Of a DNA stretch of 32,209 bases, positions 14,910 through 23,378 are shown piece by piece. The number at the start of each line of letters is the position of its first letter. Position 1 is the first letter of the stretch. The position numbers and the translations under genes were made by a program. The notes under the pieces were generated by a model. The model did not search any database. It saw only the letters and a program-made list of their open reading frames with translations, and had not been told where the DNA came from. The stretch is from Chloroflexota bacterium (GTDB lineage Bacteria > Chloroflexota > Anaerolineae > VGOG01): positions 1 through 32,209 of the forward strand of contig JAUWOY010000037.1 of the NCBI GenBank assembly GCA_030611885.1, in the 5' to 3' direction.

Positions 14910-16580
14910 TCAGTAGTTCTTCACGACGATCGGCAGGTAGACTTCATACGTTAGAGAGTCGGCCATCTCAAACTCCACAGAGGCCCAGAAGGACTTGGTG
15001 GAATCAAAGGCCAGGTAGGTGTAAGTGCCTGTAGGCCAGTCTCCTGCCCAGTTATACTTGCGGATGAACCTCCCGGACGAATCGGCCCAAAAGTGATTGA
15101 GCTCGTGCGGGGCCCGGCTCGGATCGGCGAACCAGGTCTCTATCAGGCCATGGGGGGTGAAATGAGAGCCAATGAATGCGAACCAGTCTCCAATTGGCGC
15201 TTTGCTTGGAGAGACGATGATCACTGGCTCCGACGTGGGGGTGGGTGAAGAGACCGGCGGAGGCTCGGAGATCGTGAACTGCACGGCGATGCTATAGTTC
15301 GCAGTGGAATCAAAAGCGGTGTAGGTATAAACTCCCACCAGCCAATCCCACTTCGAGGCGATGCTCCGCACAAATCCTCCAGAAAGATCGGCGAAGAAGG
15401 AAGCAGTGTAGTGGTATACCTGATTGGGATCGGTGAAACCTTCGTGTATCAGGCCGTTGGACGTGAAATCCGAGCCTGTGAAGGTGAAACCCTGTCCGAC
15501 GTAGCCCTCCGTTGGGTAGACAGTGATCGCTGACTTTGGCGTGGCCGAAGGCGTCGGCGTCACCGTCGGCGTCGCAGTTACCGTTGGCGTCGCGGTCACT
15601 GTGGGAGTGGCCGTCACGCTGGGTGTCGCCGTGGGCGTGCCGGTGGGAGCGCCCGTCGCCGTGGGCGTAGCTGTGGCCGTCGCCGTTGAGCTCGGTGTCG
15701 CCGTGGGTGTGCTGGTGGCGGTGCTGGTCGAGGTGGCCGTAGGGGCGGCGGTACCGGTCGCAGTCGGGGTCGCCGTGGCCGTGCTGGTCGCCGTCGGCGT
15801 AGGTGTGCTGGTTGAGATGGGCGTCTCGGTCGGGGTGCTGGTGGCTGTGGGAGTAGGCGTTGCCATCGCTGTCCCGGTAGCCGTCGGCGTGGCGGTGGGT
15901 GTAGCCGTCGGGGTGTTGGTGGGAGTCTGGGTGGGCGTATCGGTGGGGGTCGAGGTGGGAGTGGGGGTAGACGTCGCTGTAGGGGTCGAGGTCGGCGCGG
16001 CCCCCACTACGACCGAGCCATCCTCGTCGCTGGCTACCTGGGACTGGCCGAGCGTGTCCGACATGTGGATACCCTGGAGATCGAGGTAGCTCTCCCCTGC
16101 GCCCTGGGCGGTGAGACTGATGACGGCAAGCTCTCCCGTCCCGTCTGGCCCAGGTCCCCCCGTATAGCTCCAAGCCCCGAAAGTTACCTTCCCAGCTTCA
16201 TTGTCTATGTTGGGGCCGACGGGGTAGAACGTCCGCTGTGCGTTCTCCAGGAAGTCGCCCAGGGTCACGTCGCCTATGGTGACGATGGTGGGGGTGTAGA
16301 ACAGCTTGAACTGGAAGCTGCCCAGGTCGCTAGCATTATCAATCATCACCGAGACGGTGAAGCTCTCACCCACCGACACCGTTGATTGGACGGGCTCTAT
16401 GCGCACCGTGGGATCCTGCTGGGCCGCTGCCCCCCTCTCCCCCCAATCTTGGGGGGCAAGCAAAGGCGCGGCCATCACCAGCGCGGGCAGGAGGGTGATG
16501 GTCAGGAAGATGATGAGCCAAGACTTGAGGTCTGCCTTTTCCAGCTTATCCCGGAGCCCATCAAACTTCACCGCCTTCAT
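14910..16580 (-). CDS. Secreted cohesin-domain protein with TP linker and two repeated beta modules
   Basis: 556 residues. Signal/anchor helix at about 20-38; cohesin domain about 58-195, recognised from [20 protein letters not shown] and then [29 protein letters not shown] and [20 protein letters not shown]-rich linker follows (about 196-350). Then come two copies of a module with the pattern [18 protein letters not shown] / [23 protein letters not shown] and [11 protein letters not shown], which is shared with the 345-residue paralogue. The protein ends [10 protein letters not shown]. Cohesins bind dockerins, and the only dockerin in the window is on the C25 protease of the same operon. The start is 3 nt after the upstream cohesin gene. 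A GC-rich palindrome is inserted in frame after the signal peptide. Confidence 0.88.
   Translation of the reverse strand: MKAVKFDGLRDKLEKADLKSWLIIFLTITLLPALVMAAPLLAPQDWGERGAAAQQDPTVRIEPVQSTVSVGESFTVSVMIDNASDLGSFQFKLFYTPTIVTIGDVTLGDFLENAQRTFYPVGPNIDNEAGKVTFGAWSYTGGPGPDGTGELAVISLTAQGAGESYLDLQGIHMSDTLGQSQVASDEDGSVVVGAAPTSTPTATSTPTPTSTPTDTPTQTPTNTPTATPTATPTATGTAMATPTPTATSTPTETPISTSTPTPTATSTATATPTATGTAAPTATSTSTATSTPTATPSSTATATATPTATGAPTGTPTATPSVTATPTVTATPTVTATPTVTPTPSATPKSAITVYPTEGYVGQGFTFTGSDFTSNGLIHEGFTDPNQVYHYTASFFADLSGGFVRSIASKWDWLVGVYTYTAFDSTANYSIAVQFTISEPPPVSSPTPTSEPVIIVSPSKAPIGDWFAFIGSHFTPHGLIETWFADPSRAPHELNHFWADSSGRFIRKYNWAGDWPTGTYTYLAFDSTKSFWASVEFEMADSLTYEVYLPIVVKNY
16428..16459. repeat. 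GC-rich palindrome inside a cohesin gene
   Basis: Arms of the form CCCCCCAA/TTGGGGGG, similar to those at 11584-11622, encode APQDWGERG just after the signal peptide of the 556-residue cohesin protein. Confidence 0.6.
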
Positions 16581-16583
16581 CTT

Positions 16584-17213
16584 TTACCATTCTTTCATTA
16601 CCAGGGGCAGGTAGACGACGAATCCCGCTCGGACCACCCCGTCCTCGACGATGGACGTTTCGCGCTCGGCGTGCGTGTCCAGCACCACGACGCCTTGCAA
16701 GTCGAGGGGGCTTTCGCCGAAACCCTGGGCAGTGAGAGTGATGGTAGCCAGTACGCCCGTCCCGCTGGCCCCTGGCACGTCGGGGGGGACGGTCACCGCT
16801 CCGAAACTGACCCTGCCCGCCTGGTTATCGCTGGTGGGGCCGATGGAGATGCGCTCCCGTCCCGTGCTGGCTGGGAAATCGCCCACGGTCACACTGTCCA
16901 CCGTCACCGTCGTGGGAACGAAGAGCAGAGTGAACTCGAAGCCGCCTAAATCGTCGGCCTGGTCAATCATCACCGAGACAGTGAAAGTCTGGCCCACCCC
17001 CACCACCGACTCGGCGGGTTCTATGCGCACTGTGGGGCCTTGCTGGATCGGGTTCGTCTCGTCGGTGGGAAGCAGGGGAGCGGCCAGGGCCAGCGTGGGA
17101 AGGAGGGCGAGGGCCAGGAAGATGATGATAGTCAGAAACCAGGTTTTTGGCCCCTTTTGCATCCAAAACGTCTGAAGTGGAAAAACCTGGTTTCTTATGA
17201 AGAGACCCTTCAT
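16584..17213 (-). CDS. Secreted single-cohesin protein with YLPLVMK tail
   Basis: 209 residues from ATG 17213; ATG 17162 (MQKGPKTWFLT) is an alternative, because the first 17 residues are encoded by a palindromic repeat. A signal helix (about 24-43) is followed by one cohesin domain (PTVRIEPAESVVGVGQTFTV near 60, DQADDLGGFEFTLLFVP, AGRVSFGAV, ATITLTAQGFGESPLDL). The domain is followed directly by VYLPLVMKEW at the C terminus, with no linker. It is spaced 3 nt from the gene on each side, so it is translated as part of the C25-dockerin/cohesin operon. It probably offers a dockerin-binding site at the cell surface. Confidence 0.87.
   Translation of the reverse strand: MKGLFIRNQVFPLQTFWMQKGPKTWFLTIIIFLALALLPTLALAAPLLPTDETNPIQQGPTVRIEPAESVVGVGQTFTVSVMIDQADDLGGFEFTLLFVPTTVTVDSVTVGDFPASTGRERISIGPTSDNQAGRVSFGAVTVPPDVPGASGTGVLATITLTAQGFGESPLDLQGVVVLDTHAERETSIVEDGVVRAGFVVYLPLVMKEW
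17134..17195. repeat. AGAAACC-type palindrome inside the 5' end of a cohesin gene
   Basis: The arms AGAAACCAGGTTTTT (17134-17148) and AAAAACCTGGTTTCT (17181-17195) are perfect inverse complements. Elements of this AGAAACC(G/A)GGTTT type are usually intergenic; here the sequence is read as part of the signal-peptide region (FIRNQVFP ... KTWFL). Confidence 0.85.
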
Positions 17214-17216
17214 CGT

Positions 17217-18254
17217 TTACCAGCCTTTCAGCACCAGAGGCAAGTAGATTTTACGGCTAAACGAGGTTGGCGTGGCAGTCGGAGTGGCTGTGGTAGCGGT
17301 AGCCGTTGGCGTGCTAGTTGGCGTTTGGGACCCAGGCTCGGTCATCTCAAACTCCACCGAGGTCGAGAGTGCCTCCGTGATGTCAATGGCTATGTAGCTG
17401 TAAACGCCCGCCTGCCAGTACGCTTCCCAGTTGTGCTGGCGGGTGAATCCCCCGGACGAATCGGCGTAGAAAGAATCAAGGGAATGATGTGCTTGATCGG
17501 GATCGGCGAACCATGCTTCTACGAGGCCATCGGGCGTGAAGTGAGAGCCGGTGAAAGTGAACGTCTCTCCGACTGGCGCACTGGTTGGATGGACGACGAT
17601 CGCTGGCTCTGGCGTGATCGTGGTTGTAGTGGTAGTCGTCGGGGTGGGGGTAGTGGTTCCAGTGGGCGTACTGGTCGCGGTAGACGTAGGCGTCGGCGTG
17701 GGCGCGCCACCTGCCACCACCAGGCCGTCCTCGACGGTGGGTGTCTGCGAGTGACCTCCCGTGTCTACTACCAGCACCCTCTCCAGGTCCAGTGGGCTGA
17801 TGCCTACGCCCTGGGCGGTGAGGGTGATGAGGGCCAGATCGCCTGTCCCATCAGGGCCTGGATCGCTGCCGAAGGTCACCACTCCGAAAGTGACCTTCCC
17901 CGCCTGGTTATTTATGGTAGGGCCAGCGGGAACGATCTTCCGCCCCGTGCTGCCCGGGAAATCACCCAGGGTCACACTGTCCACCGTCACCGTCGTGGTG
18001 ACGAAGAACAGATCGAACTGGAAGCTGTTCAGGCTGCTGGCCTGGTCAATCATCACCGTCACGGTGAAAGTCTCGCTCACATCTACAACCGACTGAGCGG
18101 GTTCTATCCGCACGGTGGGATTTTGCAAAGTGGCATTTTGCGCCTCAACTGAGGCCAGGGGCGTACTCCCGTCGAGAGGGGCAAACAGCGAGATGAACGC
18201 TATCCAGGCCAGGAGAAGGGCGGCCAGCAGAGGAATAGGGTTAAGGCGCTCCAC
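17217..18254 (-). CDS. Secreted cohesin-domain protein with TP linkers and YLPLVLK tail
   Basis: 345 residues; the start is GTG 18254, overlapping the stop of the dockerin-bearing protease by 14 nt. Signal peptide 1-37; cohesin domain about 45-185 (PTVRIEPAQSVVDVSETFTV, DQASSLNSFQFDLFF, GKVTFGVVTFG, LITLTAQGVGISPLDL); TP linker; one copy of the beta module (PVGETFTFTGSHFTPDGLV, WFADP, GVYSYIAIDIT); a second TP linker; and the tail IYLPLVLKGW. Its direct coupling to the dockerin protein is the strongest hint that the two products bind each other. A calcium-dependent surface complex is the expected mode. Confidence 0.88.
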   Translation of the reverse strand: MERLNPIPLLAALLLAWIAFISLFAPLDGSTPLASVEAQNATLQNPTVRIEPAQSVVDVSETFTVTVMIDQASSLNSFQFDLFFVTTTVTVDSVTLGDFPGSTGRKIVPAGPTINNQAGKVTFGVVTFGSDPGPDGTGDLALITLTAQGVGISPLDLERVLVVDTGGHSQTPTVEDGLVVAGGAPTPTPTSTATSTPTGTTTPTPTTTTTTTITPEPAIVVHPTSAPVGETFTFTGSHFTPDGLVEAWFADPDQAHHSLDSFYADSSGGFTRQHNWEAYWQAGVYSYIAIDITEALSTSVEFEMTEPGSQTPTSTPTATATTATPTATPTSFSRKIYLPLVLKGW

Positions 18255-21200
18255 AAGTATTCCCCCATTGGGCGGCTACCTTCATGATGTCTACCACCGT
18301 GATCTCGCCGTCATTGTCCAGGTCGTACTTGCGGTCATAGTTCTCGTCGCCCCACTCGCTAGCCCAGCGGATGGCCACCTGCGTGATGTCCACCACCGTG
18401 ATCTGGCGATCCTTGTCGAAGTCCGCCGCATCGCACGCCGGCAGATTCAGCTTCATGAACGGGTCGCCGAAGAGGACGTAAGTGTCCATGAGATCGCGGA
18501 AGGCACTGGTCTCGCCGCCGGTCTCGGTATAGAGTTTCAGTTTGCCCCGATACGTCGCCTGTCCGATCTCACTGATGGTGTCGCTGAACACGGCGGTGAA
18601 GAAGCCTTGGTCGAGGTAGTGGTGGCCGAGGGCCATGCCAAGCCCTGTAGGCGACCAACTGGCTATAGCTCCCTTGTCCTCGGCACGGACCAATTGTTCG
18701 TCTAGGCAAGGTTTATCAGGATCGTGAAAGTATCCAGTTGAGCATGTCATAGACAACATCATTGGTAGCTCTGATGCGTTAGTCAGGTAGTCAATGTCAT
18801 TCCTGATTGCATCGGCACGGAGTACAACTTCCTTCGCCCAAAGGGAAGTTCCCCCGTGGCCAATATAGTTCACGAGAAGCCGTCCGTCATTGACGGCCTC
18901 GATGATGGCGGCAGTGGCGGCAGGGCAAGGGTTGGACGTTGGAGGACCGCAATAGTCATTTAGGTAGACCTTGCCGTCCGTGTAGGGGACAGACAGATAA
19001 TTGTCAACGATATCATTGGATAGGGCTACAAAATCACCAGCGCTGTCAGGAATGTTGTCGGCCACGAAAAGTGCTGTCTGATTCCAGTCACCACCAGGAG
19101 GATCCTGCTCATAGTTAAGGATTTTATTGATGACCGTACTGGCTTCGGCACTGGAGTTCAGGGGCAAACGCCCAATGTGTATATCAGGCACACTGTCGTC
19201 CCCATGGATGGTGACGTAAAGATTATCGCTGGCCGTTTCACCTATGCCATCTGTACCTGTGTCGACAAAGGCTAGGTAAGGAGGAATGTAATTGGCAGGG
19301 CTACTACCCAGGTTATTCTTGCAATCGTAGTTGCCATCCCCCACCAGCAAGACATAGCTGGGCGGGGGTTCAGTCCAGTAATCGTAGGCATAAGCCAGAA
19401 AGTCATGAATGGCCTGGGGGTCAAAAACACCGTAGCTGAACTCGTCGTAGACATCTTGTACATCAACTACCAGGGTGCGAGGGCCTTGCCCAGCACGGCG
19501 GGCATCCAGGGGAAGCACATCGTCATAGAAGTCGCTGTGGGTGATGATGATGTAATCGGCCCCGTTGCCTGGATCCACCAGATCCGAAGAGGCATCCCCG
19601 AACAAGTCAAGCGGGCTCTTGTACTGGCTAGACGTCAATAACCAATACTTCGTCCCCACTTCCGCTGCCCCATCGTCGAACTTAACCACATAACTCAGCC
19701 CACCCGGCTCCACCACGAAGTCTGTCAGATAACTGACGGTGATCGGATCCGTCACATCGTACACATCGTAGAGCTCCGGAGTGTCCTCAGTGAATCCATC
19801 CACTTCGTATTGCCACCCGGCTTCTTGATGCTCAAACACAAACTCATTGCCCTCTGCAACGAACATGTCCCGGTACTTAACTTCAAACCAGTTGTGCAAT
19901 ACTATGTCACGGGAGGCCTCAGTGGCACAACCTTCTACCCTGATCTCGTTTATCCCCCCATCCAAGAGGTCAGAGGAAAAAGCCACCTCACGACTTTGCT
20001 CGACCTGGCCATCCCACGTAACCTGATCAACCTGATTGTTGTTGAGGTAGGTCTTGATACAGTGGTCCGGGTTGGCGCTTCTAGTGGTATAGCCATGCAT
20101 CTTAACATTCAACGTCCCACTATAACTTTCCGTTGTGAAGATGCTATTCAAAGTTGTGCTTACGGTTAGAGATGGATCCGGTGTGGGGTATCGAGTATAT
20201 GCCCACCACCAGTGATCCGCGCCGTCCGCCCACGGGACGTGTGAGAAGTACTCGTGGTCCTCTTCCAGATGCACCGTGTCCGTGTAGTATGAACGCACCG
20301 GAAAACCTGACGGCGCAGCGCTTCTATTCAACATGTGACTTCCAACCGCTCCCCCGTAGGTCAACCAATACACATTCACGTCCGTGTACTTCGTGGTCAT
20401 CTTCTGCCCGTAAAACAGCAGACTGTCTAGTACTCCCTCGGTCTCCAACACACGGGTCGCCACTTCCCGACCCTGATTGTATAGCTTGAATGTTTGTGGG
20501 TCTATCGTATTCACCGGTATGCCCGCCCCCTCCAGTTCCGCCCTGGTCAACTGATACATCCCATCCTCGTCCACCAGAACCTTGTACGATGGTTCATCCC
20601 ACTGAACAGTCATCTTCGGTTCACCTCGTTCGATCCCCTTCCCTCGCCAATGCCTGGATGACTCGTAGTTCAAAAGCGTTGCTTCCAGCACTGACTCAAA
20701 AACCCCAGCGGTCTCAGCTTGACCTAAGCTTCTTCCCTCAGGATAGGAGAGCTGGATCTCAACCGTGATCTCTTTATAGAACCTGATCTGCCCTGAAACC
20801 GGGTTGTACTGGAACGGGTAGAATTGCACGGGAATGAACCGTTGATTCCTGATGAATCCCGACGAATCCACCTCTGCGATCTCTTGCGGATAGAACGCAT
20901 CGGTCGTATAAACCGTCTTATCCTCAATGAACGCCACTCTGACCTCAGGAAGCACAGCATCCAACCCCACCTCCTGAGAACCAAACACAACTCCATCGTC
21001 CCTGACGAGCTGAGGCACAGGGCTCAGCCGGTACTCTCCTGGTAGCGCGCTGTACTCCCTATCTACCACCCGAAGTTCAAACTCTGCCCCCAGCGGAATA
21101 CCTACGAGAGCTCCCTGCGCAGGCACCTGGGGCTTGCCCAATTCCGAACTCGATCCATAGCCCTCAACGCTCAGTACATCATACCGACGGCCATCAACAG

Positions 21201-21408
21201 ACTTCTCTGACATGCGATAACCGCGGGTCACCAATTGAAGCACGATGCTCTCATCACCTGACTTCACAAGCTCAATACCCGATGCCGACTCAGTGTGATC
21301 GCCAGCTAATGAGGTGGAAGCCGACACACGAGGCGGAAGGACCTTCGCGGTCGAGATCAACAAGACAAGTGCTATCAACGTTGCGATAAACTGTGATCTT
21401 CTCATCAT
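18241..21408 (-). CDS. Gingipain-like C25 cysteine protease with C-terminal type I dockerin
   Basis: 1055 residues from ATG 21408 (GGGGAG 6 nt upstream); a frame extension to 21447 lacks support. Signal peptide 1-31; C25 propeptide-like region (KPQVPAQGALVGIPLGAEFE near 95); beta modules; then the C25 catalytic domain with DYIIITHSDF, YVLLVGDGNYDCKNN and GETASDNLY. The catalytic dyad is His851 (VNYIGHGGTSLW) and Cys889 (SMTCSTGYF). The last 60 residues form a dockerin: two calcium-loop repeats DFDKDRQITVVDITQVAIRW (near 996) and DLDNDGEITVVDIMKVAAQW (near 1029). It is likely secreted, self-activated and docked onto the cohesin proteins encoded immediately downstream. It lies 13 nt after the S26-type peptidase gene. 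Confidence 0.92.
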   Translation of the reverse strand: MMRRSQFIATLIALVLLISTAKVLPPRVSASTSLAGDHTESASGIELVKSGDESIVLQLVTRGYRMSEKSVDGRRYDVLSVEGYGSSSELGKPQVPAQGALVGIPLGAEFELRVVDREYSALPGEYRLSPVPQLVRDDGVVFGSQEVGLDAVLPEVRVAFIEDKTVYTTDAFYPQEIAEVDSSGFIRNQRFIPVQFYPFQYNPVSGQIRFYKEITVEIQLSYPEGRSLGQAETAGVFESVLEATLLNYESSRHWRGKGIERGEPKMTVQWDEPSYKVLVDEDGMYQLTRAELEGAGIPVNTIDPQTFKLYNQGREVATRVLETEGVLDSLLFYGQKMTTKYTDVNVYWLTYGGAVGSHMLNRSAAPSGFPVRSYYTDTVHLEEDHEYFSHVPWADGADHWWWAYTRYPTPDPSLTVSTTLNSIFTTESYSGTLNVKMHGYTTRSANPDHCIKTYLNNNQVDQVTWDGQVEQSREVAFSSDLLDGGINEIRVEGCATEASRDIVLHNWFEVKYRDMFVAEGNEFVFEHQEAGWQYEVDGFTEDTPELYDVYDVTDPITVSYLTDFVVEPGGLSYVVKFDDGAAEVGTKYWLLTSSQYKSPLDLFGDASSDLVDPGNGADYIIITHSDFYDDVLPLDARRAGQGPRTLVVDVQDVYDEFSYGVFDPQAIHDFLAYAYDYWTEPPPSYVLLVGDGNYDCKNNLGSSPANYIPPYLAFVDTGTDGIGETASDNLYVTIHGDDSVPDIHIGRLPLNSSAEASTVINKILNYEQDPPGGDWNQTALFVADNIPDSAGDFVALSNDIVDNYLSVPYTDGKVYLNDYCGPPTSNPCPAATAAIIEAVNDGRLLVNYIGHGGTSLWAKEVVLRADAIRNDIDYLTNASELPMMLSMTCSTGYFHDPDKPCLDEQLVRAEDKGAIASWSPTGLGMALGHHYLDQGFFTAVFSDTISEIGQATYRGKLKLYTETGGETSAFRDLMDTYVLFGDPFMKLNLPACDAADFDKDRQITVVDITQVAIRWASEWGDENYDRKYDLDNDGEITVVDIMKVAAQWGNTCGAP

Positions 21409-21421
21409 TCGTCTCCCCTTC

Positions 21422-21994
21422 TTACCATTGAGTGATTCGCCTGACAATGCGGCGAAGAGCGGCTTTCCCCCTAGCCGCCAGTCGCCTGCAGGCTACATCG
21501 GCACGACGATACAATACATGCCCGTTACTATACACAAGCCCCAGCCACCGACTGCCCATACCATCCACGCGGATGAGACAGCCACATCGCTCTAGGGCTG
21601 TAATCCGCCCCAGAATTTGGGTCGGGCTGACCGGGCCATCAAGGCCCCAAATCGCATCCCCTCGAGCTAATAAGTAGTCAATACCAGCCCGCTGCATCCT
21701 TCCCACCATTCTGTGGGCAAGTATGGCCTTGTCAGAAACATGATACAGTACGATCTCCCCAAGGCACAGATGCGAGAACTCGGTCGGCTCCACCACGATA
21801 ATGTCGCCATCCTGGATGAATGGATACATGCTATGGCCCTTGGCCTCGAAGCGCAAGCACGATCCGCCGCTCAATATCTGTCTGCTTAAGGTAACAAAGT
21901 CTGGGCCGTTACAACGTATTGGATCCTGGCGATTTTCTATTCGCCTTTCAGTTCTCTTGCTAGATTCTCGCTGTGACATAGACCGCCATCCCAT
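21422..21994 (-). CDS. Sec11/SipW-type (S24/S26) peptidase of the peptide-modification locus
   Basis: 190 residues. The active-site region KGHSMYPFIQDGDIIVVEP gives nucleophile Ser55 (SxMxP). LGEIVLYHV and ILAHRMVGR give the candidate base His94, then LARGDAI. There is no N-terminal membrane helix; the C-terminal part is basic. Proteins of this type occur beside HprK-like kinases and PqqD proteins in peptide loci, where leader or precursor cleavage is suspected. It starts 11 nt after the HprK-like gene and is followed 13 nt later by the C25-dockerin gene. A second ATG five codons downstream is possible. The paralogue at 14038-14625 shares motifs but little else. Confidence 0.8.
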   Translation of the reverse strand: MGWRSMSQRESSKRTERRIENRQDPIRCNGPDFVTLSRQILSGGSCLRFEAKGHSMYPFIQDGDIIVVEPTEFSHLCLGEIVLYHVSDKAILAHRMVGRMQRAGIDYLLARGDAIWGLDGPVSPTQILGRITALERCGCLIRVDGMGSRWLGLVYSNGHVLYRRADVACRRLAARGKAALRRIVRRITQW

Positions 21995-22005
21995 GACTAC
22001 GCAAT

Positions 22006-22884
22006 CTACACTTTCCGCAAGAGCTGCACCACACCCTCGTCAGGCACAAAAGGCAAGCGATAACAGGAAACCGATTGAACCAGATCAACACACGTATCCA
22101 ATACAAGTTGCACTTTGGTCTTGTCCCACAAGGGCAGAAAGGCCTGTGACATCAATCGAGAGATGGCTTCTATCTCACTCACAGCAACACGTTCGGTTTC
22201 TTTCCCATGCTCAATGAAGAATACTCCCTCTAATGGAACTCTGCCAAAAGAACAGAATCCCCCGCTTCCTACCCATGGGGTCGCGTAGAGCCAGAGTTGT
22301 CCTTTTACGACGCGAACAATGCAATATTCATCATTTAATACCCTGGCTTTTCCTAAGTTGCTCCATAAGCGTGCTATTGTGGTCTTACCTGCTCCGGATG
22401 GTCCGACAAACAGCATGCCCCGCTCACCATCAGCAACTCCACAAGCGTGCAACATCACGCCGTGTCGTTCCGGCAATACCTGCATTATCGGCACTTTAAG
22501 GAAGTAGTAGCCGCTGGAGTGAGGCTGCCAATCGCTTGGCTGCGAACGCATATGTAACTCAAAGGGGGCAGAATCGGAGCCCAGGACCCAGACGGCTTCG
22601 GGCGTACTCGTCTCGGGGCCCTCGTAGAGAACCACATAGCTGCCATGCCATCTGTATAGGTCCCAGCCGAAGTGGCCTCCGGACATCACCTTGTCCGTGA
22701 GCTGTCCAGCGAAGACATCGCTTCCAAGATCATGGCGTACATAACCAACCACGTCTGGTCGCTTGCTCGTCACGAAAGGGGCACGGAGCTCCTTGATGAT
22801 GAATCCCCTGTCGCTGACGATGGACACTATGATATCACCGATATTCAGCCTAAGTTCCCTGGCTGGTTCCGAATCCCTCGCCAT
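22006..22884 (-). CDS. HPr-kinase-like P-loop protein
   Basis: 292 residues. After a beta-rich N-terminal half, the segment GVMLHACGV (His146) precedes a Walker A loop, FVGPSGAGKTT (161-169). LNDEYCIVR (Asp185-Glu186) and TPWVGSGGF follow, the order seen in HPr kinase/phosphorylase-like proteins. Homologues in lasso-peptide and rSAM peptide loci phosphorylate precursor peptides in the cases studied. There is no PTS gene here, so HPr is not the expected target. The ATG has only a weak Shine-Dalgarno and lies 3 nt after the stop of a 53-codon Cys-rich frame, so translational coupling is possible. Confidence 0.82.
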   Translation of the reverse strand: MARDSEPARELRLNIGDIIVSIVSDRGFIIKELRAPFVTSKRPDVVGYVRHDLGSDVFAGQLTDKVMSGGHFGWDLYRWHGSYVVLYEGPETSTPEAVWVLGSDSAPFELHMRSQPSDWQPHSSGYYFLKVPIMQVLPERHGVMLHACGVADGERGMLFVGPSGAGKTTIARLWSNLGKARVLNDEYCIVRVVKGQLWLYATPWVGSGGFCSFGRVPLEGVFFIEHGKETERVAVSEIEAISRLMSQAFLPLWDKTKVQLVLDTCVDLVQSVSCYRLPFVPDEGVVQLLRKV

Positions 22885-22887
22885 AGC

Positions 22888-23049
22888 CTATCTATTCAGA
22901 ATTGAACAAGAATCCAAGCAGTCTGGCCGTGCACTTAGCTGCTTGATCCTCATAGGCGTGCTACTCGTGCACCAACTATCAAGCATACCGAAGTAACACC
23001 TTGCTCCATAGGCAACGCAATATTGACCAATCGGCTGAGCATCAGTCAT
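22888..23049 (-). CDS. Possible 53-codon Cys-rich ORF upstream of the HprK-like gene
   Basis: An open frame from ATG 23049 to TAG ends 3 nt before the HprK-like start. It encodes five Cys (positions 11, 18, 27, 44 and 48) in short stretches such as GQYCVAYGARCYFG and RPDCLDSCS. It fills an otherwise empty 254-nt gap. There is no convincing Shine-Dalgarno and no homologue that I recognise. It could be a second substrate peptide, a decayed one, or chance. Confidence 0.3.
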   Translation of the reverse strand: MTDAQPIGQYCVAYGARCYFGMLDSWCTSSTPMRIKQLSARPDCLDSCSILNR

Positions 23050-23138
23050 GACCAATGCAAGCTGTTCAGCTTGAGTGAAGAACAGCCTTTACGCTTTCTT
23101 GCTTGAATGGGGGTCTCCTGACACTTGCTGTCCGGGCC

Positions 23139-23282
23139 CTATGGCCACGGACAAGATGCTCCCGTTGCGTTACAATCCAACTTTGGGCTTGCCTCGTTAA
23201 GGTCGTCGCAGTTACCCATAATTGGATTCTGCACAATCAGCTTGACCTCGACAACCTGTGGCTTCTTGTACTCCTTTTTCAT
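23139..23282 (-). CDS. 47-aa candidate precursor peptide of a radical-SAM-modified RiPP
   Basis: ATG 23282 is preceded by AAAGGAG with 8-nt spacing, an excellent site. The product has 47 residues: a basic start (MKKEYKKPQVVEVKLIVQ) of the form common in rSAM peptide leaders, then PIMGNC and a hydrophilic core with three Cys (25, 37, 44), three Asp, Ser and Thr, ending SCPWP. It lies 96 nt after the radical SAM/SPASM gene and before the HprK-like and S26 genes. Expected fate (inference): leader recognised by the PqqD-like protein, core Cys or neighbouring carbons modified by the rSAM enzyme, Ser/Thr possibly phosphorylated, leader removed by the S26-like peptidase. The peptide is not similar to any class I can name. 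Confidence 0.72.
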   Translation of the reverse strand: MKKEYKKPQVVEVKLIVQNPIMGNCDDLNEASPKLDCNATGASCPWP

Positions 23283-23311
23283 CGGACTTTCTCCTTTCTG
23301 AGAGTTTTAGT

Positions 23312-23331
23312 TTGCCCAGGCACATGGGCAA
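23312..23331 (-). promoter_or_regulatory. Small hairpin upstream of the precursor peptide gene
   Basis: TTGCCCA and TGGGCAA form a 7-bp stem with a 6-nt loop, 30 nt upstream of the precursor start and after the rSAM stop. No T-run follows. It may be a processing or stability element raising peptide expression relative to the enzymes; this is inference. Confidence 0.35.
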
Positions 23332-23378
23332 CGAACCGCTAGCGCTGGATAGAGAATATGCTCAGCACTACAGCGTGT

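Noticed and set aside
15500..16000. Short regular repeats that could be taken for a CRISPR array or a VNTR
   Set aside because: They are coding Thr-Pro/Ser repeats without constant repeat-spacer lengths.
23103..23342. Plus-strand ORF over the precursor peptide gene
   Set aside because: It has no Shine-Dalgarno or relative and is antisense to the well-supported 47-codon gene.
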